DNA of 64,000 bases from NCBI GenBank assembly GCA_044226525.1, contig JBGAGV010000020.1, forward strand, positions 62,001-126,000, given 5' to 3'. This DNA is from VFJQ01 sp044226525. Lineage in GTDB: Bacteria; Verrucomicrobiota; Verrucomicrobiia; Chthoniobacterales; Chthoniobacteraceae. This document shows, in pieces, positions 44,642-53,191 of the stretch (position 1 is the stretch's first letter; each line of letters starts with the position of its first letter). The translations under genes were made by a program, and so were the position numbers. The notes under the pieces were generated by a model. That model searched no databases and was not told the DNA's origin. It saw only the letters and a list, made by a program, of their open reading frames with translations.

Positions 44642-44838
44642 GCGGGTGTGGTTTTGTTCACACGCTTATGAAAGAAGCTTTTTGAAATACAGATATCTCT
44701 TCTTCTTCTTAAGCGCGTGAATAACTGGCCCTTCGGTCGTTCGACAGGCTTAAATACAGTGTTCCACATCAGGGGAACCCTGTGAAAAAGCCCTGCAAGA
44801 AGCCCAAGCCTCTGCGAGCTAGCCCGGACGATGAAATC
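44642..44838. other. Convergent intergenic region with hairpins
   Basis: 197 bp between the ends of recJ (+) and rnc (-). An imperfect inverted repeat, 44657-44670 with 44708-44721 (12 of 14 bases), encloses purine/pyrimidine-rich sequence; a second hairpin, 44756-44765 with 44774-44783, has 9 of 10 pairs and an 8-base loop. Neither has a U-tract. Plausibly a bidirectional terminator region. No gene seen. Confidence 0.45.
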
Positions 44839-45627
44839 TTAATCAGCGCCGTTCGACCGGACGGACAAGTTATTCACAGGTTGTTCAGCCCCGCCGGAAG
44901 ACAGTTCTGTCGGCAGGGCGGCCGAGTCCTGACCATCCTCTGAAAGCCACGCGCGGCGGGTCAAAGCGTCGCGCGCCGCGGCCACTTCCGCTTCCTTTTT
45001 GCTGCGACCTTCCCCAGAACCCAGCAGGAGATCCCGCCATGTCACGTCGGACGAAAATTTCTTGTCGTGTTCCGGGCCCGATTGACCGGTGATGGTGTAT
45101 TTCGGGCTGACCGGCGACAACGCTTGCAGGATTTCCTGCAGCTCGCCCTTCGGGTTGACGTCGTCGTTGTCGCTGCGGATGTTTTCAAGCTGCGCCCGAG
45201 ACGCATGTAAGACGACCCGGCGAGCGGTGATGTAGTCGCTATCGAGGTAAATCGCGCCGATCAGGGCCTCGAATGCGTCCGAAAGCAGCCCTGGTCGCTC
45301 CCGGCCCCCGGAGGCTTCTTCGCCACGTCCGAGCATCATAAACCGCCCTAGGTCCAACTCCTCAGCCAGCGCGCGCAACCCTTCCCGTGAGACGAGGCGC
45401 GCCCGCGCTTTGGTCAGCACCCCTTCGGCATGATCGGGAAACTTCTCGAAAAGATACTCCGTGAAAACGAGCTGTAGCACCGCGTCTCCGAGAAATTCCA
45501 GCCGTTGATTGTCAAAATGATGGCGCTGCGTTTCGTGGCCGAGACTCGGGTGAGTCAGGGCTTCAGCGAGAAAAAGAGCATTTCGGAATTTGTAGCGCAG
45601 CCGCGCTTCCAGTGGATTCATCGGCAC
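44839..45627 (-). CDS. rnc: Ribonuclease III
   Basis: 262 residues. The catalytic signature QRLEFLGDAVLQL lies near residue 41-53 with the second acidic cluster LLSDAFEALIGAIYLD near 112-127, giving the four metal ligands. A C-terminal dsRNA-binding domain (about 158-230: PKGELQEILQAL, SPKYTITGQSGPEHDKKFSSDV, GEGRSKKEAEVAAARDAL) is followed by a short tail. Processes rRNA precursors and double-stranded RNA. Downstream of hemB on the same strand with a 68-bp gap; convergent with recJ. Confidence 0.95.
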   Translation of the reverse strand: MPMNPLEARLRYKFRNALFLAEALTHPSLGHETQRHHFDNQRLEFLGDAVLQLVFTEYLFEKFPDHAEGVLTKARARLVSREGLRALAEELDLGRFMMLGRGEEASGGRERPGLLSDAFEALIGAIYLDSDYITARRVVLHASRAQLENIRSDNDDVNPKGELQEILQALSPVSPKYTITGQSGPEHDKKFSSDVTWRDLLLGSGEGRSKKEAEVAAARDALTRRAWLSEDGQDSAALPTELSSGGAEQPVNNLSVRSNGAD

Positions 45628-45695
45628 CGTGTCATGATAGCAGCCACGCTAACCGCGGCGCTAAATTAATTTTCGTATCAGAATGGTGAGGTCGA

Positions 45696-46682
45696 TCAAG
45701 CCTGCGCCAGCCAACGCACCAAATCCCGTGCCCAATAGGTCAGGATCAGGTCGGCGCCGGCCCGTTTGAAGCCCGTCATCAGCTCCAGGACGGTGGCGCG
45801 TTCGTCGAGCCAGCCGTTCAGGTCGGCCGCCTTGATCATCGCATACTCGCCGCTCACGCAATAAACCGCCGTCGGCAGCCCGAAGCGTTCCTTGATCCGC
45901 CATACGAGGTCCAGATACGGCAACCCCGGCTTCACCATCACGAGGTCCGCGCCTTCTTCGACGTCTAGCGCCACCTCGCGGAGTGCTTCCAATGCATTGG
46001 CGCTGTCCATCTGGTAAGTCTTCCGATCCCCTGCTTTCGGCGTGCTTTCTGCCGCATCGCGGAACGGCCCGTAAAACGCTGACGCAAACTTCGCCGCGTA
46101 GCTCATGATCGGCGTGTTGGAAAATCCCGCTGCGTCGAGCCCCGCGCGCATCGCCCCGATCCGCCCATCCATCATATCGCTCGGGGCTACCAGATCCGCT
46201 CCGGCGGCCGCGTGAGACACCGCTGTTTTCACCAGCAGCTCGACTGAAGAGTCATTGTCCACATGCGCATGGTCGCCGTCGAAATGCGTGATCCCGCAAT
46301 GTCCGTGGCTCATGTATTCGCACAGGCACACGTCCGTTATGACGATCAGACCGGGCACTTCCCGCTTCAGCGCCCGCACGGCGCGCTGCACGACGCCATT
46401 TTCCGCATAAGCGCCGGTCGCCTGCTCGTCCTTCTCCGCCGGAATGCCGAAAAGAATCACGCTCGCCACACCGTCCGCATGGGCCGCTTTTGCTTCTTCC
46501 ACCAGCGCCTTTTCCGAAAGCTGGAAGACCCCCGGCATCGAACCCACTGCCTCGCGGTCCGCCACCTTTTCCGAGACAAACAGCGGCAGGATGAAATCCT
46601 CCCTCGACAACATCGTTTCGCGCACCAGCGAACGAAGCGCGGGCGTTGCCCGAAGACGGCGAGGACGGCGAAGGAGATTCAT
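45696..46682 (-). CDS. hemB: Delta-aminolevulinic acid dehydratase (porphobilinogen synthase)
   Basis: 328 residues from ATG 46682 (MNLLRRPRRLRATPALRSLVRET, the family's usual opening). The zinc-binding segment DVCLCEYMSHGHCG shows the Zn-type cysteines; the two Schiff-base lysine regions are MSYAAKFASAFYGPF and GADLVMVKPGLPYLDLV. Condenses two 5-aminolevulinate molecules to porphobilinogen in heme synthesis. Other heme genes are not adjacent. Its ATG is divergent from the aminopeptidase gene. Confidence 0.96.
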   Translation of the reverse strand: MNLLRRPRRLRATPALRSLVRETMLSREDFILPLFVSEKVADREAVGSMPGVFQLSEKALVEEAKAAHADGVASVILFGIPAEKDEQATGAYAENGVVQRAVRALKREVPGLIVITDVCLCEYMSHGHCGITHFDGDHAHVDNDSSVELLVKTAVSHAAAGADLVAPSDMMDGRIGAMRAGLDAAGFSNTPIMSYAAKFASAFYGPFRDAAESTPKAGDRKTYQMDSANALEALREVALDVEEGADLVMVKPGLPYLDLVWRIKERFGLPTAVYCVSGEYAMIKAADLNGWLDERATVLELMTGFKRAGADLILTYWARDLVRWLAQA

Positions 46683-46797
46683 GGTGAACGAAAGGCATAA
46701 CGCGAGTCGCGCCGGCTCGCGACTCCATTCTTCCTCCATGGGGGCGTGCACTTCGCGCTTGAGCCGGTGAGAAGGCGCGGCGACGAAAGGCCCAGCC

Positions 46798-48090
46798 ATG
46801 CGCTACGAACCGCTCGACCCCAAACTCTACGTCGAAAATCGCGCCCGTCTCGCGAAGCTCCTTCCGCCGAAATCCATCGCAGTGCTGAATGCGAACGACG
46901 TTCTTCCCACCAACGCGGACGGGACTTTCCCGCTTCGGCAGAATGCGGACCTCTTTTATCTCACGGGAGTCGAGCAGGAGGAGACGTTGCTGCTGCTCTT
47001 CCCCGACGCGGACGATGAAAAGATGCGGGAGATCCTTTTTCTCCGCGAACCCAACGAGCAAAACGAACTATGGGAAGGCCACAAGCTACGCCGGGAGGAA
47101 GCGCAGAAGCTTACTGGCATCAAGCAGATCAAATGGACGCAGGATTTCTGGACCATCTTTCACCGGCTTGCCTGCGAGGCTGAGCAGGTGTTCCTCAACA
47201 CGAACGAACACAAGCGTGCGAGTTGCCCGGTGCAGACGCGCGACGAACGTTTCATCGGCGAGGTGCAGAAGCGCTATCCGCTGCATCGTTACGAGCGCCT
47301 TGCGCCGCTCATGCATCAGCTCCGCCTCGTGAAAAGCGAACGCGAAGTCGCGGTCATCGATCGTGCCTGCCAGCTCACTCGCCGCGGTTTCATGCGCGTA
47401 TTGCAATTTGTCGAGCCGGGCAAAACCGAGACCGAAGTGGAGGCCGAGCTCGCCCACGAGTTCATCCGCGGGCGCGGACGCTTTGCTTACGATCCGATCG
47501 TCGCCGGCGGCAAGAATGCCTGCTGCCTGCACTATCAGGAAAACTCCGCTCCGCTCAAAAAAGGCGACCTGCTCCTTCTCGATGTGGCGGCTTCCTTCGC
47601 GAATTACAATTCCGACCTCACCCGCACCATTCCCGTTAGCGGTCGTTTCACCCGCCGGCAGCGCGACATTTACAATGCGGTGTTGCGGGTTCTCCGCGCG
47701 AGCACCGATCGGCTTCTTCCGGGCGTGAAACCGAAGGAATGGCAGAAGGCTGCCGAAGCGCAGATGACCGAAGAACTGCTCGAACTCGGCCTGCTCAAAC
47801 CGCGCGAGGTAAAGAAACAGGACCCCGACTGGCCGGCCGTGAAGAAGTATTTCATGCACGGCCTTGGCCATCCGATCGGTCTCGATGTCCACGACGTAGG
47901 CGATACCACAAAGCCGGTCCACCCCGGCTGGGTCATGACGGTCGAGCCCGGTATTTACATCCCCGAGGAAAACATCGGCGTGCGCTTGGAAAACACCGTC
48001 CTCGTCACTGATCGAGGGTCCGTCAATCTCATGGCCGACATCCCGCTCGAGGCCGACGAAATCGAAGCCGCGATGGCTCGACCGCGCTAA
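46798..48090 (+). CDS. pepP: Xaa-Pro aminopeptidase (aminopeptidase P)
   Basis: 430 residues with the two-domain architecture of aminopeptidase P. The N-terminal domain has FPLRQNADLFYLTGVEQEETLLLLF. The C-terminal pita-bread domain carries the metal ligands: LLLDVAASFANYNSDLTRTIPVSG (two Asp), HGLGHPIGLDVHD (His), VTVEPGIYIPEE-like TVEPGIYI (Glu) and GVRLENTVLVT (Glu). Releases N-terminal residues before proline, with manganese. Convergent with the DJ-1-like gene 73 bp downstream, between which lies a weak hairpin. Confidence 0.93.
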   Translation: MRYEPLDPKLYVENRARLAKLLPPKSIAVLNANDVLPTNADGTFPLRQNADLFYLTGVEQEETLLLLFPDADDEKMREILFLREPNEQNELWEGHKLRREEAQKLTGIKQIKWTQDFWTIFHRLACEAEQVFLNTNEHKRASCPVQTRDERFIGEVQKRYPLHRYERLAPLMHQLRLVKSEREVAVIDRACQLTRRGFMRVLQFVEPGKTETEVEAELAHEFIRGRGRFAYDPIVAGGKNACCLHYQENSAPLKKGDLLLLDVAASFANYNSDLTRTIPVSGRFTRRQRDIYNAVLRVLRASTDRLLPGVKPKEWQKAAEAQMTEELLELGLLKPREVKKQDPDWPAVKKYFMHGLGHPIGLDVHDVGDTTKPVHPGWVMTVEPGIYIPEENIGVRLENTVLVTDRGSVNLMADIPLEADEIEAAMARPR

Positions 48091-48111
48091 TCCGGTTCAC
48101 AAAAGCCCGGC

Positions 48112-48145
48112 GCTGCCCTCCAGAGTTTTACCCCTGAAGGGCAGC
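48112..48145. terminator. Possible hairpin between pepP and the DJ-1-like gene
   Basis: An 8-bp stem (48112-48119 with 48138-48145) closes an 18-nt loop. No U-tract follows on either strand, so terminator function is only suggested by its convergent position. Confidence 0.35.
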
Positions 48146-48163
48146 CTTCGGGAATTCCGATGA

Positions 48164-48736
48164 TCAGGCCGCCTTCGCCGCCATGCCGGAGTGCCGGCCT
48201 TCGCCAATCTCTTCGATCATCTTGACGTTGAAGGCTGGCAGATCATCCGGCTTGCGGCTCGTCACGAGGCCGTCGTCCACGACCACTTCTTCATCTACCC
48301 AGTTGCCGCCCGCATTTTTTACATCGGTTTGAATCGCGGGCCACGACGTGAGCTTCCGACCGCGCACGAGGCCAGCCTCGATCAGGATCCACGGCCCATG
48401 ACAGATCGCTGCGATGGGTTTTCCGGCTTCCGCGAATGCGCGCACAAACTGGACCGCCGCGGGCGTAGAGCGGAGTTCATCCGGATTCATCAGGCCGCCC
48501 GGCAATACGACAGCATCGAAGTCGTCAGCTTTGGCGGCATCGAGTTGAAGATCGACATCGAATCGATCCCCCTTCTCCGCGTGTTTCATCCCTTGGATTT
48601 TGCCGGCGCGCGGCGAGACGATGCTGACGCTTGCGCCGGCTTCGAGCAACGCCTTCAGCGGCTCTTCGAGTTCCGCTTGTTCAAAGCCATCCGTGGCCAG
48701 GATAGCGACCTTCTTCGTGTCGAGTGATGCACTCAT
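48164..48736 (-). CDS. DJ-1/PfpI family protein
   Basis: 190 residues with the class I glutamine-amidotransferase-like fold: VAILATDGFEQAELEEPLKAL (Glu of the active site), LPGGLMNPDELRS, and the nucleophile elbow AAICHGPWILIEAGLV (Cys about 115, followed by His). In this group the enzyme may act as glyoxalase III, chaperone or protease (PfpI). The function cannot be picked from sequence. It ends convergently with pepP. Confidence 0.9.
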   Translation of the reverse strand: MSASLDTKKVAILATDGFEQAELEEPLKALLEAGASVSIVSPRAGKIQGMKHAEKGDRFDVDLQLDAAKADDFDAVVLPGGLMNPDELRSTPAAVQFVRAFAEAGKPIAAICHGPWILIEAGLVRGRKLTSWPAIQTDVKNAGGNWVDEEVVVDDGLVTSRKPDDLPAFNVKMIEEIGEGRHSGMAAKAA

Positions 48737-48756
48737 GGAAATGGGAAATTGGTCTT

Positions 48757-48837
48757 TAAGAGGTGGCGGAGACGGTTTCGGCTTAGCGAACGGTGCAGAA
48801 GCGTCGCTGCACCTCCGCCGCCTCCGCCAAAGGACTT
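48757..48837. repeat. Nested inverted repeat, possible relative of the micro-tandem elements
   Basis: 48760-48771 pairs with 48813-48824 (11 of 12), and inside it 48792-48798 pairs with 48807-48813 (7 bp, perfect). The right flank carries CCTCCGCCG then CCTCCGCCA, a 9-bp near-repeat. Lies between two minus-strand genes. Confidence 0.4.
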
Positions 48838-48846
48838 AGTGGACGC

Positions 48847-49194
48847 TTACCGCTGGATGCGCTGACCGCGCCCCTGCGGGATGGAATTGCGCTGATCTGC
48901 TGTTGTCGGCTCGTCCGCCGTCTGGAACAGACCGTGGCTATTGATAAACGTGCGTTTGCCGGTGAGGGTTTCGCCGACGATCATCGGAGAACGCAGGACG
49001 GTGTGGCCGACCCGGCCCGGATAACGCGCCATGCGCCAGCCGAACGAAGCATCGTCCGCCTGGGTCGCTGGCGCGGTATTGCCGGTGTTGCGCGCCTGAG
49101 GAGCGGCAGGTTGTTTCTCCGTCACAGCCAACGCCGCGCCCGGGAGAACGAGAGCGGCGAGGGCTGCCGCGCTGAGATAAGATTTGATGTTCAT
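48847..49194 (-). CDS. Small secreted protein of unknown function
   Basis: 115 residues from ATG 49194. A signal peptide (MNIKSYLSAAALAALVLPGAALA, cleaved near ALA-VTE) precedes a short Pro/Ala/Gln stretch and the segment DASFGWRMARYPGRVGHTVLRSPMIVGETLTGKRTFINSHGLF, which is the only conserved-looking part. No domain is recognised. The longer frame to 49431 is a shadow. Possibly a small envelope protein. It follows an intergenic hairpin element upstream of the DJ-1-like gene. Confidence 0.7.
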   Translation of the reverse strand: MNIKSYLSAAALAALVLPGAALAVTEKQPAAPQARNTGNTAPATQADDASFGWRMARYPGRVGHTVLRSPMIVGETLTGKRTFINSHGLFQTADEPTTADQRNSIPQGRGQRIQR

Positions 49195-49336
49195 AACGTC
49201 CGCTGGATCGTTGGCCCACTTGGCCAAGCGTGTAGGCCTGATGAATGATTCAGGGTAACCGGACGCGTGTTGCCCGACTTCGGATGAGGCATTCCGACCA
49301 ATCCAGTTTACTCGGTCGTTTCGATACCCGCGTGCC

Positions 49337-49636
49337 ATGTCCTCGACCCCAGAATCGCCCACGCCGGACAGCGGAGCGGCGCTGGAATTGGTCGATGCGG
49401 AGATCGCCGTCGAGGGCGTCTGCTCACCCAAGGATGAGCAAGTGCTGACGACTTTATTCGGTCAGTTGGAGGGCATCCACGACTTCAGCTTTTCTGCCGG
49501 CAAGGTGCTGCTCGAATACGATCCCGTGCGCATTAACAAGCGCCGTATCTCCGCCGCGATCCAGCAAGCCGGTTACGGTGTCGGTGAGGTCGAAGCCTCG
49601 ATCGCTTCCCCGATCGTCGACGCGTTGCACGATTGA
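49337..49636 (+). CDS. HMA-like domain protein with degenerate metal site
   Basis: 99 residues. From about residue 20 the sequence fits the ferredoxin-like fold of heavy-metal-associated domains: LVDAEIAVEGVC, VLTTLFGQLEGIHDFSFSAGKVLLEYDPVRINKRRISAAIQQAGYGV. The usual GMTCxxC is replaced by GVCSPKD, with only one Cys and no second ligand. It may bind metal differently or have lost metal binding. No copper ATPase or chaperone is nearby. Convergent with the PVC cytochrome gene. Confidence 0.72.
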   Translation: MSSTPESPTPDSGAALELVDAEIAVEGVCSPKDEQVLTTLFGQLEGIHDFSFSAGKVLLEYDPVRINKRRISAAIQQAGYGVGEVEASIASPIVDALHD

Positions 49637-49644
49637 CGCATGGC

Positions 49645-52600
49645 TTACCGCCCAGCCGGAGTCGTCGGCAACGGCACCTGCACAGGATGCATGAGATACG
49701 CGATCAGATCGCGCACCTGCTGATCGTTGAACGCCAGCAGCAGTCCTTCCGGCATCATCGACTGCGCCATTTCCTCCTGCTTCACAATCTCCGCGCGCTC
49801 GATTGTCACCGGCTCCGTTGCGGTCTTGAGCGTTAGGGTGCGATCGGTCTTCGCGCCGATCATCCCATTCAGCACACGCCCGTCCTTAAGCGTGAGGATG
49901 TGCAGCCGGTAATCCGCATTCACCACCGCGCCGGGATCGACGATATTTTCCAGCAGGTAATCGAGGTTCGCGCGCCCACTCCCGGTGAGGTCCGGCCCGA
50001 TCTGGCCGCCGTGACCGTAAAGCGTGTGGCATGTCGTGCAGAGGCTCTCGAAGACCACGCGCCCCGCACTCTTGTCCGCACTCGCGAGCACGGCGGGTGT
50101 GAGCTGCGCCTTGAGCTTCGCCATCAGCGCCCGCTTGTCGTCGGACGAATCGCGCAACTCGCCCCACACTTCGCTGAGCCGCTTGCTTAGCTCCGCGTCG
50201 TTGAAGCTGCGAATCTGCCGCGCCTGAAACGCGCTCAGGTCTTCGCGCGGAATTTTCCCCGCCGCGATTTCGTCGAGCAGCGCCCGCGCAAACGCCGGTC
50301 GCGACACCAGCGCATCAATCACCGGTTTGCGTTCGGTGTTATGAAACGACCGATAACTCTGCGCCAGTTTCTTCCCGATCGCCGCATCGTCGAACAGCGC
50401 CAGCCCGCGCGCCGCGACCGAGTTGATCCAGCGCTCCCCGAGGAGCTGCTCACAAATCCCGCGCAGATCGTCCGGCCGATTGTCGATCAACGTCCGCAGC
50501 GCTGCCTTCCGCGCATCGAGATTCGCCGCCTTATCGAGCGCAATCCGCTTCACTTCATCCAGCGCCCGCCCATCGCCAAACAGCGCGCTTAAATCCCGCA
50601 CCCGCGCCTGTAGCTTCTCATCATCCTTCGGCACCGCCGCCACGAACGCATCCCACGAAGCCGGCTTTGGCGCCTTGCGCCAACCGGTGAAACCTTCCGC
50701 GAGTCCGGCGAGGATGTCGGCTTGGTAAGCGGCGGGTTTGTGCTTTGCGATTCGCAGCAGTGACGCGATGAGCTGCGGCCGCTTTTCAATCTCGCTGGAA
50801 AGTCGGCGCGTGATGAGCCGGCGTGTCGTGGGTAATTCGCACACGCTCGCGATCTCGATGAGGTCGTTAGGCCGCGATTCGGCGAGTGGCTCCACCGCAT
50901 ACCACAGCATCAACGGGAGGTTGTGGTCGTTCGTGTCTTCAGCACGGCGGACCAAGTCGGACGCGATCTGCTTCCGGTCTTCGAGCGGGAGGCGGCACAG
51001 CGCGGAACTAAGTGCCAGCCGCACGTGCGCCGACTCCTCAGTTCGACTGATCTCTGCGAGGAGTTGCGCCGGGAGGGGAACGCCCGTGTTGTAGGGATAA
51101 AGATCGGGCGACGGTCGGTTCCCAATCACGGTGTCAATCGGAGCATCGGATACGACGCGTTCGACCGCGACCCGGCGCATGCTCTCGTCGGCATCTGCGA
51201 GGAAGCGGCCCCAATCGATAGCCGAAAAGCCGTAAGGCAACAGCCAGCCACGCGTTTCGAGAAGTTTGACCTTCGTCAGAGGCGACAGGTCTTCCCCGCG
51301 CAAACGCCAATTCACGCTTTCCTCTTCCTCGTTCCGCAGGACGAGGCTCCCACCTCGCTCGCGCCAAGCCTCGACGTCGCGCTTTTGCTCGTGAAGCGCC
51401 CTTTCCACCAATACCCTCCGCGCCATCCGCACGAACCACTCGTTCCTGTGCTCGTGCAGCTTCACCAATTCTCGGTTCGAGAGCTTCGTGAGATCGGTGA
51501 TCGCCGGCGGCTTCGGTTCGCCGTAGGTGATCTTGTAGATGCGCCCGCTCGTGCGGTGGACGCCGGTGCTTTCGTGACATTCGCCGGTGTCGCTCCAGTC
51601 GAGCACGAAGACACCGCCATCGGGGCCATAGACGAGATCGAGGCCGCGGAACCACGGGTCGGCGGAGAAGAAGGCGTCGCCGTCATGCTTGGCGACGTAG
51701 CCGCTGCCTTCACGTTCGAGCCGCTCGATGTTCATGCGGCGGCCGTGGAAATTGAGCGTGAAGAGCTTCCCCCGATACGAATCGGGCCAGTTATCACCGA
51801 GATAGATCATCGCGCCGCAATGCGCGTGGCCACCGCCGAGTGCGTTCGCCTGGTCACCGATCGATTTTTTCCAACCCGCCGCTTTGTCGAAGTGCCAGTG
51901 GTCGCCGATCATCCCGATCGTCTCGTAGGCGTGAGGATTCGGATCGAGCGTGCCGTTTTGATCGTAGTGCGCGCCGGGGATGAGCTGCCAGATGTGGCCC
52001 CCGACGGTGTTCACGAAAAAGCAGTCGCCCGCTTCGTTCCAATCGTGTCCCCACGGATTCGTCGTGCCGCAGCCGAGTGCCTCGAAAACCTTCCGCTGCG
52101 GATGATACCGCCAGATCGTGCCTTCGAGCGGCACGCGGTCCGCGTCGGGCGTCCCCGGCGCGCCGATGCGCCCCGGGCACGAGTGGCCGCTGCGTCCGTA
52201 GAGCCAGCCATCCGGCCCCCAGCGCAGACCGTTCGCGAAGTTGTGGTAGTTCTCCGCCGGCACGTCGAAACCATCGAGCACTACTTCCGCCGCGCCATCC
52301 GGCTGATCGTCGCCGTTTTTGTCCGGGACGAAAAGGAGCCGTGGTGGTGCCATGAGCCACACGCCACCGAGACCCACTTCCACGCTCGTGAGGTGTTGCA
52401 CTTCGTCGGTGAAGACCGTGCGTTTCGTGAAATGGCCGGTGTCAGTCCCTTCGAAGATGAGCACCCGATCGCGGAGCTTCTCGTCGAACTTCACCGACCG
52501 CTCCGCATACGTATAATTCTCAGCGACCCACAGTCGCCCCCGTGCATCCCAAGCGCAGCCGATGGGATTTTGCACATCCGGCTCCGAGGCAAAGACGCTC

Positions 52601-52752
52601 ACTTTGAACCCCGGCGGCACCTGCCATTTTGCCGCCGCTTCCTCCGCCGGCATCGGCGAGCCGGGATCTTTTTCGGTGTTGTAAGGCTGCGGAAAATCGG
52701 CCGCCTGTGCGGCAGCGAGCAACGGGGCGAGAAGAAGAAGGCGGAGTTTCAC
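49645..52752 (-). CDS. PVC-type heme-binding dehydrogenase/HEAT/cytochrome c protein
   Basis: 1035 residues with a signal peptide (MKLRLLLLAPLLAAAQA). Order: membrane-bound dehydrogenase beta-propeller (about 45-420: WQVPPGFKVSVFASEPDVQNP, GCAWDARGRLWVAENYTY, GLRWGPDGWLYGRSGHSCPG, GCGTTNPWGHDWNEAGDCFFVNTVGGH, FSADPWFRGLDLVYGPDGGVFVLDWSDTGECHE), a HEAT-repeat region (about 450-840), then a single-heme cytochrome c (FESLCTTCHTLYGHGGQIGPDLTG near 890, MMPEGLLLAFND near 1000). Paralogue of the 1448-residue protein but without DUF1080 and LamG. Presumed periplasmic or outer-membrane oxidoreductase. Confidence 0.9.
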   Translation of the reverse strand: MKLRLLLLAPLLAAAQAADFPQPYNTEKDPGSPMPAEEAAAKWQVPPGFKVSVFASEPDVQNPIGCAWDARGRLWVAENYTYAERSVKFDEKLRDRVLIFEGTDTGHFTKRTVFTDEVQHLTSVEVGLGGVWLMAPPRLLFVPDKNGDDQPDGAAEVVLDGFDVPAENYHNFANGLRWGPDGWLYGRSGHSCPGRIGAPGTPDADRVPLEGTIWRYHPQRKVFEALGCGTTNPWGHDWNEAGDCFFVNTVGGHIWQLIPGAHYDQNGTLDPNPHAYETIGMIGDHWHFDKAAGWKKSIGDQANALGGGHAHCGAMIYLGDNWPDSYRGKLFTLNFHGRRMNIERLEREGSGYVAKHDGDAFFSADPWFRGLDLVYGPDGGVFVLDWSDTGECHESTGVHRTSGRIYKITYGEPKPPAITDLTKLSNRELVKLHEHRNEWFVRMARRVLVERALHEQKRDVEAWRERGGSLVLRNEEEESVNWRLRGEDLSPLTKVKLLETRGWLLPYGFSAIDWGRFLADADESMRRVAVERVVSDAPIDTVIGNRPSPDLYPYNTGVPLPAQLLAEISRTEESAHVRLALSSALCRLPLEDRKQIASDLVRRAEDTNDHNLPLMLWYAVEPLAESRPNDLIEIASVCELPTTRRLITRRLSSEIEKRPQLIASLLRIAKHKPAAYQADILAGLAEGFTGWRKAPKPASWDAFVAAVPKDDEKLQARVRDLSALFGDGRALDEVKRIALDKAANLDARKAALRTLIDNRPDDLRGICEQLLGERWINSVAARGLALFDDAAIGKKLAQSYRSFHNTERKPVIDALVSRPAFARALLDEIAAGKIPREDLSAFQARQIRSFNDAELSKRLSEVWGELRDSSDDKRALMAKLKAQLTPAVLASADKSAGRVVFESLCTTCHTLYGHGGQIGPDLTGSGRANLDYLLENIVDPGAVVNADYRLHILTLKDGRVLNGMIGAKTDRTLTLKTATEPVTIERAEIVKQEEMAQSMMPEGLLLAFNDQQVRDLIAYLMHPVQVPLPTTPAGR

Positions 52753-53191
52753 AGGTAGCGGGCTCTATCGATGCAGGTGACTGGGGTTCTTTCAACGCTA
52801 TGTCGAAGGGGCGGCCAGTTTCATTCTTTGGCGGCGGCGGCTTTGGCGTGGGCGAGAGGAGGGAGTCTCGAATGCCACGATCGGCGAATAGTGTGTTTAT
52901 TGTGTCTGTTCGGGATTCACCGCAAAGGCGCAAAGGGAGGCAGGCGGTGAAGATGAAGGTGGCGGCGGGGCGTCAGCGACGCGCGAAGCCGATCTTGGAA
53001 GGCTGCGAAGGATGGCGGTAATCCAGAGCCTTCGGCTGAAAGAAATGGAAGTGGGTTCACGACACTCCTCTTCTGGTCCACCATGGCGGAATCTCCGAAC
53101 CGTCCATTCCATCCATTCCGGGGTTGCGAAAACAAGTCACGGCGCCGGATGGGACGCGTGGCTTCCATGCAGCATGGGGTAAGCGCGTGCG
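52753..53191. other. Intergenic region with low-complexity repeats
   Basis: 439 bp without a convincing gene, between two minus-strand genes. At about 52917-52950 the sequence contains GCAAAGGC and GCAAAGGG in 8-bp phase, and at about 53100-53122 TCCATTCCA and TCCATTCCG; both look like short single-arm tandem stretches. Small frames here lack codon bias and similarity. Confidence 0.5.

Noticed and set aside
44868..44880. TTATTCACA as a DnaA box near the end of rnc, and its reverse near 63430
   Set aside because: Single variant copies far apart; an origin would need a cluster and an AT-rich region.
46252..47061. Long minus-strand frame over the hemB start and pepP
   Set aside because: It covers two real genes in another frame and has no family pattern.
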